Of a DNA stretch of 64,000 nt, positions 33,287-41,936 are shown in pieces (positions within the stretch are counted from its first letter, which is position 1; every line of letters begins with the position of its first letter). The DNA is from Bacillota bacterium. Its GTDB lineage: Bacteria; Bacillota; Clostridia; Christensenellales; SZUA-584. The stretch is taken from positions 62,001 to 126,000 of the forward strand of contig JAEWTL010000074.1 of assembly GCA_023459495.1 (NCBI GenBank), given 5' to 3'. The notes below the pieces were generated by a model. That model worked only from the letters and a program-made list of their open reading frames with translations, was not told the origin of the DNA and ran no database searches. A program made the translations under genes and the position numbers.

Positions 33287-34513
33287 ATGGTATCATGCAA
33301 TTTGGAAAGATTGGACGACAAAATTAAGACATTCAGCAAGTTCGGCGATACGGGAAGAGGCGGCATTACGCGTTTCTCGCTTTCTCCTGAAGCGCTGGCC
33401 GCACGGGCCGAGTTTAAAAAGCGCATGGAAGCGATCGGCGCGAAGGTGGTCACGGATGACATGGCCAACATGTACGCGACGATCCCCGGCACGGAAACGC
33501 TGCCTGCGATACTGACCGGCTCTCATCTGGATTCGGTTCGGCAGGGCGGCAACTACGACGGTGTGCTGGGCGTGCTGACCGCGATGGAAGCGGCGGAGAC
33601 CATCGTGAAAGAGGGTATCCCGCACCGCCACCCCATCACCGTCATGGTATGGACGAACGAAGAGGGCGCCCGGTTTGAGCCCGCAATGATGTCGTCCGGC
33701 GTGATCTGCGGCAAGTTCGACAAGGAAAGAATGCTGGCATCCATCGCAAAGGATGAAACCGGGGTGACATTTGGAGCAGCGCTGGAAGCGAGCGGCTATA
33801 AGGGCGATGAGAGTAACCGGATGACTCCGGATCAATATGCGGCGCTGGTCGAACTGCACATTGAGCAGGGCCCCGTGCTGGAGGCCGAGGGCATCGACAT
33901 CGGCGTGGTTGAAGGCGTCTGCGGCATGATCAACTATGAGTTTGCGTTCGTCGGACAGGCGGGCCATGCGGGCACGACGCCCATGAAATACCGGCAGGAT
34001 GCGCTGTACGCCGCGGTGAAGACGATTCAGTATCTGCACGACGAGCTGGACGAGCTGGACAGCCGACTGGTCTACACAACCGGCAAGATATCCTGCCATC
34101 CCAACATCCATACGATCATACCGGATGAGGTGAAGTTTACGCTGGATGCGCGGCACCAGAACCCGAAGGTGATCAAGCAGGCGCTGGACATCATCAAGAA
34201 GATCCCCGCGGAGGTTGAAAAGTGCAAGGTAAGCTTTGATGAGGCATGGTCGCGCAAATCGGTGGCGTATACGCCTGAACTCGTGGATTATGTGGAGAAG
34301 AGCGCCAACGAATACGGGTATTCGAGCAAGCGCATGTACAGCGGCCCGGGCCACGACGCGCAGTATGTGGTGGACCTGATACCAACCACAATGATATTTG
34401 TGCCCAGCGTGGGAGGGCACAGCCACTGTGAGCTGGAATATACGCCCACAGAAGCCTGCCTCAAAGGTGCCAACGTACTGCTCCGCACGCTGCTGTATAT
34501 CGACCGGCAATAG
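33287..34513 (+). CDS. M20-family N-carbamoyl amidohydrolase (beta-ureidopropionase role)
   Basis: 408 residues. Metal ligands of the M20 Zn hydrolase family are present: histidine 80 in GSHLDSV, aspartate 91 in GNYDGVLG, the pair in WTNEEGARF (125, 126), histidine 191 in ELHIEQGPVLE and a late GGHSHCELEYT. This is the group of allantoate amidohydrolases, N-carbamoyl-L-amino-acid hydrolases and bacterial beta-ureidopropionases. After the hydantoinase and PreA it would split N-carbamoyl-beta-alanine to beta-alanine, CO2 and ammonia. It starts one base after the PreA stop and is the last gene of the operon. Confidence 0.92.
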   Translation: MVSCNLERLDDKIKTFSKFGDTGRGGITRFSLSPEALAARAEFKKRMEAIGAKVVTDDMANMYATIPGTETLPAILTGSHLDSVRQGGNYDGVLGVLTAMEAAETIVKEGIPHRHPITVMVWTNEEGARFEPAMMSSGVICGKFDKERMLASIAKDETGVTFGAALEASGYKGDESNRMTPDQYAALVELHIEQGPVLEAEGIDIGVVEGVCGMINYEFAFVGQAGHAGTTPMKYRQDALYAAVKTIQYLHDELDELDSRLVYTTGKISCHPNIHTIIPDEVKFTLDARHQNPKVIKQALDIIKKIPAEVEKCKVSFDEAWSRKSVAYTPELVDYVEKSANEYGYSSKRMYSGPGHDAQYVVDLIPTTMIFVPSVGGHSHCELEYTPTEACLKGANVLLRTLLYIDRQ

Positions 34514-34567
34514 GTCATGATTTAAAGTTGCTCAAATTGTAGAGTATATAAGGGTTTAATACCAATG

Positions 34568-34597
34568 AGGGTGCTGCTATAAGGTGGCATCCTTTTT
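34568..34597 (+). terminator. Terminator of the pyrimidine operon
   Basis: AGGGTGCTGC, loop TATAAG, GTGGCATCCT pair over 10 positions (with G-T pairs), then TTTTT. Confidence 0.75.
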
Positions 34598-34663
34598 AAA
34601 GAAACACCTCATGAATATAGATAATGCTTTTGTGATGGGGGAATCCTGATGTTTTTTGGGGAA

Positions 34664-34695
34664 TAAAAAACCCCGAAAGTATCTGCTTATCGGGG
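34664..34695 (-). terminator. Terminator downstream of the former tRNA-Arg gene
   Basis: On the minus strand CCCCGA (34695-34690), a 13-base loop, TCGGGG (34676-34671), then TTTTTT. It directly follows the tRNA 3' end, as expected for the original tRNA transcript. Confidence 0.7.
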
Positions 34696-34698
34696 CCT

Positions 34699-34747
34699 TG
34701 GCGTTCCCGGCGCGATTCGAACGCGCGGCCTTTCGCTTAGGAGGCGG
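34699..34747 (-). pseudogene. 3' half of tRNA-Arg(CCT), target of island integration
   Basis: Read on the minus strand: an anticodon loop CTCCTAA (anticodon CCT), the 3' strand of the anticodon stem, a variable loop, a perfect T-arm GCGCG-TTCGAAT-CGCGC, acceptor 3' strand CGGGAAC, a G and CCA. The 5' half is missing: beyond the anticodon loop there is no D-arm and no 5' acceptor strand GTTCCCG, and the 5' stem (ACCGC) does not match the 3' stem (GCGAA). The break is at the anticodon loop, a usual crossover point for tyrosine integrases. The intact tRNA was not found elsewhere in the window. Confidence 0.8.
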
Positions 34748-34900
34748 TAGGCCTATAGTTCGAAACGCATCAGTCAGCAAGCCGAATGTGCCTATTTAAA
34801 GGGATTCTGAGCATTTCCACTGTGTCCATTTGGTCTAAAAAGTACCCTAAAATCTATAGTTGACTACAAAAAATGTAGTCAAAATGTAGTCAAAAAAATC
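34741..34900. repeat. Left copy of att-like arm region
   Basis: Starts with GAGGCGGTAGGCCTATAGTTC at the tRNA break and ends with two TGTAGTCAAA sites 11 bases apart (34874-34883, 34885-34894), the first also forming a 9-base inverted repeat with TTGACTACA (34860-34868). GTGCCTATT and AAAGGG blocks in between match the right copy at 45566-45726 in the same order. The TGTAGTCAAA repeats look like integrase arm-binding sites. Confidence 0.65.
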
Positions 34901-34926
34901 ACGGCTGTCCAACCACTCTATTTTTT

Positions 34927-34957
34927 GAGAGGCTTCAATTCTGGAGCCTCTCTTTTT
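34927..34957 (+). terminator. Plus-strand terminator beside the left att copy
   Basis: GAGAGGCT (34927-34934) and AGCCTCTC (34945-34952) with a 10-base loop, followed by TTTTT. No plus-strand gene precedes it inside the island, so it may be what remains of a lost gene next to the attachment site. Confidence 0.6.
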
Positions 34958-35094
34958 ATCTGCTGGATTAATAACTATTATTTGAACTGATTTTACCTCT
35001 GGAATAATATTTTTACCTTGAAAATATTTTGATTAAATTTTATTATAAGCTAATTGCTTATTACAAATAGTCATTCCGGGCGTTGTTGCACTAA

Positions 35095-36366
35095 TCATTG
35101 TTCGCGATTGTTAACTTTTATATTTGGCATTAGTCCATCTTGGATAAAGTCAACTTTTCTTAGTGCATACATCAATTCATTAAAGTAAAATAGGATAATA
35201 ATATTATCGTAACAAAGACAAGCAAGTTCTATTAAGTACAAAGATATTTCGTTTTCTGTTCGACCATGCTTGTCCCTAAAAACAATTTTTTGAGTGCTTA
35301 CATCATAATCAAAACTAACATGTGCAATAGCATTGCGTATGTTACGATTAAGATCTATGGTTTTACAAAAAGGCTCCTCCAAAACAAGTTTTTCAAGTTT
35401 CTGTGCTTTTGCTAATCCTCGATAAGAATCGAAATCTCGACATTTGCGGTCATTTGGAAAACAGTCAATATCACCACGTACTGAAATATTGTTTAATCCT
35501 ACGGCAATATCGATCATATCGAGAATGATTTCGTAAGTATCCGAATAAAAATTTTTAAAGGATTCGAAACTTGTAGTCGCTATTCCATAATTAAATTTGT
35601 CGAATTTGCCTTTGGCATTGCCTAAAGTAAGCATGATTGCAGGTATAAATGTTTCAAACATGTCAAACCATCTGGTGATAATATTTATTATACGCTTTCC
35701 GTTACTTTCAAAATATACCTTACCTCCTAAATGATCGATTAAACCATTAACATCCTGAGGTGGGGTTGAAAGCATTATTTGATTTGCATATTCACTAAAT
35801 TCTTTTAGTGCATCTTCCGGAAGTATGCAAGCAAAAGAAGATACAAGCAACTGATGCAATGCCATTGAGGCATCTAATGAATTTTTTATTATATATGTCT
35901 TAGAGAATTCCGCTAAAGGCTCTATTAATAGCTCAACCCTACCATTGAAATAGATGTCATATAAAGGTGATAGCTTGGTCCAGATTTTATCTCTTACATA
36001 AGAAAACCTCTGCATTCTCTTCATTAATTTTTCATATATGTCGAAGCTATATAGCCGGGTTGACATCATAAACGGGCTGAATCCACTATTCTCCAAACTT
36101 TCTAATGATTCATACTTTGTTGTTTTTCGATGTGGCAATTCGACTGAAAAATCCGAAAAAAAGTTAATGTCGTTCGTTCCTCGGTCAATGACAGTAGCAT
36201 TGTTAACATCAAAACTATGCTTATCAACTATTTTCCTCATGCCACTAATGTGTACGCCACAAATTGGACAGCAAATATCAAAGGGTATATTGAAATAACC
36301 CATCTGAAAACGCAACAAAACCGTAGTTTTGCAATAATGACATTGCACCAAAATACCATCCATCAT
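35095..36366 (-). CDS. Zinc-ribbon plus HEPN-motif protein, candidate RNase effector
   Basis: 423 residues, not recognised as a named family. Two CxxC pairs at the N-terminus (C9/C12 and C33/C36) make a likely zinc ribbon. The rest is predicted mostly helical. Near the C-terminus DLNRNIRNAIAHVSF contains RNAIAH (344-349), which fits the Rx4H RNase motif of HEPN domains, followed by a helical tail (SLYLIELACLCYDNIIILFYFNEL). HEPN RNases are common in abortive infection and toxin systems. The gene has a TTGGAGGTG site, follows qatD after 313 bases on the same strand, and is the left-most cargo gene. It could be an extra Qat-associated effector or a stand-alone abortive protein. Confidence 0.55.
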   Translation of the reverse strand: MMDGILVQCHYCKTTVLLRFQMGYFNIPFDICCPICGVHISGMRKIVDKHSFDVNNATVIDRGTNDINFFSDFSVELPHRKTTKYESLESLENSGFSPFMMSTRLYSFDIYEKLMKRMQRFSYVRDKIWTKLSPLYDIYFNGRVELLIEPLAEFSKTYIIKNSLDASMALHQLLVSSFACILPEDALKEFSEYANQIMLSTPPQDVNGLIDHLGGKVYFESNGKRIINIITRWFDMFETFIPAIMLTLGNAKGKFDKFNYGIATTSFESFKNFYSDTYEIILDMIDIAVGLNNISVRGDIDCFPNDRKCRDFDSYRGLAKAQKLEKLVLEEPFCKTIDLNRNIRNAIAHVSFDYDVSTQKIVFRDKHGRTENEISLYLIELACLCYDNIIILFYFNELMYALRKVDFIQDGLMPNIKVNNREQ

Positions 36367-36679
36367 AGTTTTTCACCTCCAATAGGTTCATTGAATATCT
36401 GGCTATTGAATATAAAGAGAAGTTCGCATTACTTTTGACAAGATTCCCAAGTATTGAGAAAGTATATAAACGGACCTGTTTAGTAAGTGGAAGATTATTC
36501 TTGTTTGCTTATCTCTCGCTCCCAAGGTATAAACCATATGCATTTTTGTTTCCAGTTGTTTATACTCGGATAACAAATGATTTCCAACAACCACCAGAAT
36601 CGTCTCGACGTAAAAGTTCATTATATCTCAGTCACTTCACTTGAGTATTCATTATTGCTATAATCGCTTACCAAGAAAA
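36367..36679. other. 313-base gap between qatD and the HEPN-type gene
   Basis: AT-rich. On the minus strand it should hold the promoter of the HEPN-type gene (a TTGTCA element near 36438 and weak T/A-rich -10 sequences). Two short frames of about 70 codons cross it on either strand but neither has a ribosome site or recognisable pattern. Confidence 0.4.
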
Positions 36680-37432
36680 TCATATATTAACCTTACTCAT
36701 TAGTTTCATAAAATTTTCTTCAATAATAGATGATACTTCTTTGGTCTTAAATCCTCTTATTTTTGCAATAGCATCAACCGTTGTAATAATGTCTTCTACC
36801 ATTCTATCCAAAGTGCAATTTTGGTCAATGAAAGGACTGTCCGTTTCAGTTAAAATCTTATCCAATGGAACTTTACTTATAAGATTCTTGCCATTTATCG
36901 TATTGATCATTTTTTTATTAATAGAAAAATAGCATCCTAAAGAACTAGCTAAAATTCTTTCTTGTTCGTTACCTGTAAACCAATGTAAAACTACAGTTGC
37001 TCTATCAGGATTGAGTTTTTCTTTTATACTGTTTAATACTAATTTAATTGCCTTAACGCTATGTATTGAAATAATTTTATCTCCATAATAATTACATTCT
37101 TCAATTATTCTATTAAAGGTTTCAGCTTGCTTTGCTACTGTAGAAATATATTGCTTATTTGCATCAATTCCTATTTCACCGATAAAATTAGTTTCTTTCA
37201 TTTTATCTAAAAAAAGCCCAAGCTCACCAATCCGTTGCCCAACTAATTGAGGATGCATTCCTAGTGCCGGAAAAACATTTTTATTATTAGTTGATAATAT
37301 TTTATTTCGTTCCCATGCCTTTGGTGTCGTGGTCATAGTGATAACAGTTAGGTTGCTATTATTTAATCTATCAAAGGTTTGATTCATATCTTGGAAGAGA
37401 TCCAAATGACAATGGCAATCATATAGTTTCAT
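36680..37432 (-). CDS. qatD: TatD-family metal hydrolase, QatD of the Qat defence system
   Basis: 250 residues. TatD metal ligands in order: YDCHCHLD (histidines 7 and 9), glutamate 86 in IGEIGID, histidine 124 in ISIHSVKA, histidine 150 in VVLHWFTGN and aspartate 198 in LTETDSPF. It is a TatD-type nuclease; in the known four-gene Qat system QatD is exactly this. It overlaps qatC by 14 bases and is the last gene of the qat operon. In phage defence it is expected to act on nucleic acid, with its target still unknown. Confidence 0.9.
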   Translation of the reverse strand: MKLYDCHCHLDLFQDMNQTFDRLNNSNLTVITMTTTPKAWERNKILSTNNKNVFPALGMHPQLVGQRIGELGLFLDKMKETNFIGEIGIDANKQYISTVAKQAETFNRIIEECNYYGDKIISIHSVKAIKLVLNSIKEKLNPDRATVVLHWFTGNEQERILASSLGCYFSINKKMINTINGKNLISKVPLDKILTETDSPFIDQNCTLDRMVEDIITTVDAIAKIRGFKTKEVSSIIEENFMKLMSKVNI

Positions 37433-38807
37433 TCTCGAAATTCCCTTCTATGCCAAGTGCATCATCAATGAACTTCGATACTTCTAATAACCCTTTAATG
37501 TACATATTTTTTATATCATCGAGATAATTCGCATCGGCCTCTAATGGGCCAGATTTATGAATAAGGTATTGAGCTATATCTGGATTATTTTTTATTCTTT
37601 CAATTGCAACTTGAAAAGATCTGAGTTGTCGTCCCTGCTCATAATTCCGGTTATCAATTAGCTTTGATATCTCTGGGATACTATAGTTAGTAGGATCATT
37701 CTCTAATCCAATAAATATATGTATAGCTGCTCTCCTAATAATACAAGGCACACAAAAACCACAATGTTGTTTTTTCCCAAGACCAGCTCGTTGCGACTTG
37801 TTTGCTGACGAACATGACATGGATATAGGTAGTATTTCTTTTAATAGTTGTTTGTTCTTACATTCTAATGCCATCTCTCCTTTGGTTTTGTTCGAATACT
37901 CATTCTTTATTCTAATATCAAAGCCTATCATTTCAAGTATCCTATTCCACATAGATAAATAATAAGGGTGGGTAGTTTTAGTACTTAAGGAACCTAATCT
38001 AAGATTGTCTAGTGGTACATTTAATGCAATTAACCCATTCTCTGGTACCATTAATTCCTTAATATCTTGCATACCGGATATAGCATATACCCCTAGGCCA
38101 ATAAATAGAAAAGATCTACTTCTTGTTGTATTTTCTGATGATTCGGATGATATTATATCCTTATTAAATACCAACCAATAATATAGATCTTTGAAGGCAA
38201 TCAATTTATACTTTTCATTAAGTGAATTCATTACTTTAGATTGGATACTCGAAGTAAAAGTATCCCCGGCATGTCTTATCAATAATGGCCTTTTACCTTC
38301 CTCCAAAAAATTAATCGTACTAATTAAACTATCCATTCCTCCGGAAAAAAGAGTCACAACGTCGAATTCTTCTTTATTTATATTTTCATCAAAGTAGTTT
38401 GGCAGTTGATCTTCAGAAATATCTCTTTGTACAAACTTTAGAGTCCAAATATCTCCTGTAAGGAATTTTAACGTTTTTTCTAATACTTTAGTGCATGATT
38501 GCCACTTCCCTACATCACTTACGGGCACCACCAAACAGAATTCTCTTGTCCAAGAATCCTGTGAATCCACACATCTTAAAACTCTAGTATCAGCTAAATA
38601 AACTAATATCGCTAATATAAGCAAATCTAATCCTAGACCGCTTGGTATAATACCCATCTGATGTAATGTCTTTGTTAAATCATCAATCCCATATTTCAGG
38701 GTATTATTCGAAGCTAAAAGCTTTATCCTAGTCTCCTCCCAATCGGGCCCCAGCTCAACATCTGATGGGTTTTTGTAAAAACCAGTTATTATATGTCTCT
38801 TCATCAT
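37419..38807 (-). CDS. qatC: QueC-like PP-loop protein, QatC of the Qat defence system
   Basis: 462 residues. The PP-loop ATP pyrophosphatase motif SGGMDS lies at 155-160 after a 150-residue N-terminal region. A zinc site like that of QueC is formed by C332 and HCGFCVPCIIRR (C349, C352, C355). QueC makes 7-cyano-7-deazaguanine; QatC is a defence relative whose substrate has been suggested to be a modified base or protein end. The start overlaps the qatB stop (TAATG) and the end overlaps qatD, so the three are tightly coupled. Confidence 0.9.
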   Translation of the reverse strand: MMKRHIITGFYKNPSDVELGPDWEETRIKLLASNNTLKYGIDDLTKTLHQMGIIPSGLGLDLLILAILVYLADTRVLRCVDSQDSWTREFCLVVPVSDVGKWQSCTKVLEKTLKFLTGDIWTLKFVQRDISEDQLPNYFDENINKEEFDVVTLFSGGMDSLISTINFLEEGKRPLLIRHAGDTFTSSIQSKVMNSLNEKYKLIAFKDLYYWLVFNKDIISSESSENTTRSRSFLFIGLGVYAISGMQDIKELMVPENGLIALNVPLDNLRLGSLSTKTTHPYYLSMWNRILEMIGFDIRIKNEYSNKTKGEMALECKNKQLLKEILPISMSCSSANKSQRAGLGKKQHCGFCVPCIIRRAAIHIFIGLENDPTNYSIPEISKLIDNRNYEQGRQLRSFQVAIERIKNNPDIAQYLIHKSGPLEADANYLDDIKNMYIKGLLEVSKFIDDALGIEGNFENETI

Positions 38808-39616
38808 TACTCACCATCCTCAGACATTATTTCTAAGATTGTATACGCTCTTGAATATATTTGTTCAACAAAAGTATTAACTCTATCTGGAGTTATGTTT
38901 TTAATTGTTTCTCCCGAATTTGCAAGAGCATCCGATACTGCACCATAAATAAACTCAAATATTTGATTTTGAAGATTCGAAACTGAACTCGAACTATCTG
39001 GTAAATTAATCAGATTCCTACCAATATCATTTATTAAACGTTCCATAATTACGTGTGAAAAATATGATTCCAATAAAACTAATAATTGATCTTCATTTAA
39101 TTTTGTTATATCTAATATTTTATCCTTATTAATTTCTATAAGAGCCTCAACAAATGCGCTTCTAGCAATACCCTCATCTACAGTCCCACCATCCGGACAA
39201 ATATAATCAATTAATCCGGAATAAATTTCTTGAGATGTTTTTCCAATTAAAAAATCTAATCCTGAATTTGAAAGGGTTTCTTTTAAGCCTTCCCTTAAAA
39301 TACCACTAAATATAGATACAATTCTTTCGGTGCTTTTTTTTGCGCTTCCTAATCTAGCTACTGCATTTCCGGCGCCACCAAGAGATTTTGAAATATAATC
39401 TGCAGTTGCTTTTCTTAAGTAACTTCTGGAATTTCCTTTAGAATTAATATATCTAGTAAGACTGCCGCGTGAATCTCTGAATCTATCACCGTCCCCAGGT
39501 TGCGGGATTGGAGGTGTAGTTTTATTCGGATCGTTAGGGTAATCCTCATCATTTAGCCAAGATGGAACAATTGGTGTATTACCATTTTGACCATAGTTAC
39601 TGTTTGAAGTCCCCAT
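38807..39616 (-). CDS. qatB: QatB of the Qat defence system
   Basis: 269 residues, mainly helical. It opens with a disordered Asn/Pro/Gly/Asp-rich segment (about 1-50) followed by GSLTRYINSKGNSRSYLRKATADYI. On its own it has no domain I can name. It is identified as QatB by position: between the KAP ATPase and the QueC-like gene, in the order A-B-C-D of known Qat loci, with length and features that fit. GAGGG precedes the ATG; 12 bases separate it from qatA. Confidence 0.85.
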   Translation of the reverse strand: MGTSNSNYGQNGNTPIVPSWLNDEDYPNDPNKTTPPIPQPGDGDRFRDSRGSLTRYINSKGNSRSYLRKATADYISKSLGGAGNAVARLGSAKKSTERIVSIFSGILREGLKETLSNSGLDFLIGKTSQEIYSGLIDYICPDGGTVDEGIARSAFVEALIEINKDKILDITKLNEDQLLVLLESYFSHVIMERLINDIGRNLINLPDSSSSVSNLQNQIFEFIYGAVSDALANSGETIKNITPDRVNTFVEQIYSRAYTILEIMSEDGE

Positions 39617-39628
39617 TTTTTTACCCTC

Positions 39629-41503
39629 TTATTTTTTTATACTTTTAAGTATTGCTTGTACGCTTTTATTCCCTTTGCTTTTAAGCTCTTCTAAAAATTC
39701 TTCAAGCCTTTCTTTGTTTCTATCAATAATACAGGAGTCCCAACCACTACATACCCATGGACCAATTTTATCAATAGGGATACTACGTAAAAAAACTAAT
39801 AACATCCCTTGTAATTCTGGATGTGATTCAACCAAGATACGAAGCCCTTCTATACCATCAGGTTTAGCTTGATATTCTCCAATACTTTGAATATGATGTG
39901 TAACCATTTTAAAAAGAGTAACAGCATCGGAGCTTGTAATATTATGTAGGTCTTTTTTCATACCAGCAACGTACATTTTATTCCCAGTAAGTCTTCTTGC
40001 AGTATTTAATAATGCTCCAGACTGAGAACTATCTGAAAAATAATCCGTTTTCTCTTTATTTGCAAAATAATAAGGTCTTAAGTCAACATTACCAATTTTG
40101 GGTTCGATTCTTGCCCAATGTATAAAATATGTATCTGTCTTCCATTCTTCGGGCATCTTCTGTTCTTTGGTTTCAATTTTAGCTTCTTCAGCTTTTTCAT
40201 CTTTATCAATTGATGATTCAAATGATGACAAAGCATTGCATTTTCCATCCCCACCTGCCGTTAAATATGCTATTTGTGCATAAATTTCAGGCATGAACCT
40301 CTCAACTAACATAAGTTTAGCTAAAATCGATAGCTTAATGTCATCACCAAAGCCTCTATCTTTTGCTATTTGATATCTAAGTAAGAGTGTATTTATAAAC
40401 CTTTTTATTTGTCGTGGATTACCTGAAGAGCCACTAGCAAGTATATCACATATTTGATTAGCAATAATCACCTTCTCTTGAACCTTTATGAATTGGTCGT
40501 CACCTATTATTTCTTTTATTTCTTCAGTGGTTAAATCATTGTTTTCCCAAGGCCTTTTAACTTTCGTTAAAGCGAACTCAATAATTTTATTTACTATCGG
40601 GTTTTCTTCTTCGAAATCTGAACAAATCATCAAAAGTGAAATATAGATTTTTGCCTCAAATAAACCAAGAGTGGGTATCCGGAAGGGAACTTGGATTAAT
40701 TTTTCCAAATATTTTCGTGCAAATTCTCTAGCCAAAGAGCTTTCAGGCAAATCTGGGAAATGGTCTCTGACCGAATATTCAATCATTGTTTCATCTGCCG
40801 CAATTATAAATGCAGTATTTTTTGTAAACATAAAAAGTCTAATAGCTTCTAAGGTTTCCACTGCCACCTTAGGCAAGCATCTATCTAGATCATCAATTAA
40901 AACAACTAGTTGCTTAATTTCCGCTTTTTTAATTAACTCATCAAAAAGTTCTCTAAATTCTAATATCTCTTTTGTTATTGATTTATCATCTTGTAAAGAG
41001 TCCTTAATATAGCCCCCAAATTTCTCAATTGTATCTGCGGTTTTCTGGGGGTCTTTGATCATACCATTCATTACACTTAAGCCATCTTGTATTAGGCTCA
41101 TTGGCGGGACCCCAGTAAAAAGAGATACAGCCAAACTTCCAGCACCCTTTGCAACTTTTAGCCAATTAATATTGTTCCATATCTTTTTGACTAAATCTGT
41201 TGCTTTCGTTTTCAAAGAGCGTTTTTCTATTAATGAGGAAACAATTCCTTCAATTAAAGCAATTTTCGCATCCTCGAAGCCTTGGAATTGCCATCCATTG
41301 AATTTGAGGCATAGAATATCTTTACTATCACTTAGTTCTTCCTGTATCATTTCAAGTATGCTCGATTTTCCTGCTCCCCAGTCACCATGCACACCTATAG
41401 ATATTGGTCTGGAAGGTGTTTCAGATAATAAACCTACAATTGTTTTAGCAATAGCTCTATTATTAAGCATATCAACTTTCGTTTCATTATCTGAAATTAT
41501 CAT
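39629..41503 (-). CDS. qatA: KAP-family P-loop NTPase, QatA of the Qat defence system
   Basis: 624 residues. KAP NTPase features: Walker A GDWGAGKSS (40-48), the LCLKFNGWQFQG strand that follows in this family, Walker B LVVLIDDLDRC (199-209), and an arginine-rich region NPRQIKRFINTLLLRYQIA (about 376-394). A weakly hydrophobic stretch (about 116-145) lies inserted in the NTPase domain, as is common in KAP proteins. In Qat it is the ATPase, likely the sensor or motor. First gene of the minus-strand operon, diverging from the GHKL/TIR pair. AGAAGGGA precedes the ATG. Confidence 0.92.
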   Translation of the reverse strand: MIISDNETKVDMLNNRAIAKTIVGLLSETPSRPISIGVHGDWGAGKSSILEMIQEELSDSKDILCLKFNGWQFQGFEDAKIALIEGIVSSLIEKRSLKTKATDLVKKIWNNINWLKVAKGAGSLAVSLFTGVPPMSLIQDGLSVMNGMIKDPQKTADTIEKFGGYIKDSLQDDKSITKEILEFRELFDELIKKAEIKQLVVLIDDLDRCLPKVAVETLEAIRLFMFTKNTAFIIAADETMIEYSVRDHFPDLPESSLAREFARKYLEKLIQVPFRIPTLGLFEAKIYISLLMICSDFEEENPIVNKIIEFALTKVKRPWENNDLTTEEIKEIIGDDQFIKVQEKVIIANQICDILASGSSGNPRQIKRFINTLLLRYQIAKDRGFGDDIKLSILAKLMLVERFMPEIYAQIAYLTAGGDGKCNALSSFESSIDKDEKAEEAKIETKEQKMPEEWKTDTYFIHWARIEPKIGNVDLRPYYFANKEKTDYFSDSSQSGALLNTARRLTGNKMYVAGMKKDLHNITSSDAVTLFKMVTHHIQSIGEYQAKPDGIEGLRILVESHPELQGMLLVFLRSIPIDKIGPWVCSGWDSCIIDRNKERLEEFLEELKSKGNKSVQAILKSIKK

Positions 41504-41936
41504 AAAAAGAATTCCCTTCTCTTAAATTACCGACTTCCATTATAGATAAACTTGATGCTTAACAAGCTGTAGATTATAGAAATAATTAGTATCCAACTCA
41601 TGATTGTTAATATGCGACATCATTCTACCATAAAAACACATCTTCAACAATCTTTATATCCTATTTTAATTTATATCGTCATTCTTTTAGCGCCTTGACA
41701 TATCATATGATTTTAAAGGCATTTACTTTTATATTTTCACCACCTAAAACGCAGGTAAGAACTTGCGATTTGATATACAAATAGTAATTGGTATACATAA
41801 TTTTGTATGGTATAATTTCAGTATTATGTTTAACTTCAAGAAGCACTGATAGAACAGCGATCGGTACCATGTATGTTATATATAATGCGAAATCCAACAT
41901 AAATATATCGGCGTCTAATCATATAAGGATGGGTGT
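41504..41936. promoter_or_regulatory. Divergent promoter region between qatA and the GHKL/TIR unit
   Basis: Plus strand: TTGGTA (41788-41793), 17 bases, TATAAT (41811-41816), a good promoter for the GHKL gene, leaving a leader of about 110 bases. Minus strand: TATAAT at 41544-41539 with TTGTTA 15 bases upstream (41565-41560), a fair promoter for qatA. No supported gene lies in between. Confidence 0.5.

Larger units (their letters stand above)
34598..35094. other. Junction between chromosome and island; no protein gene
   Basis: This stretch contains the tRNA terminator, the broken tRNA-Arg, the att-like arm region and a plus-strand terminator, each listed separately. The last 130 bases up to the HEPN-type gene are AT-rich and show nothing else. 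Confidence 0.6.

Noticed and set aside
33293..34510. A 405-codon minus-strand frame
   Set aside because: Antisense shadow of the M20 hydrolase gene, with His/Arg-rich composition.
34741..34800. A complete tRNA-Arg extending to about 34775
   Set aside because: No D-arm or 5' acceptor strand can be formed there; only the 3' half from the anticodon loop is present.
41703..41900. A 65-codon minus-strand frame in the qatA/GHKL gap
   Set aside because: It overlaps the promoter of the GHKL gene and shows no pattern.
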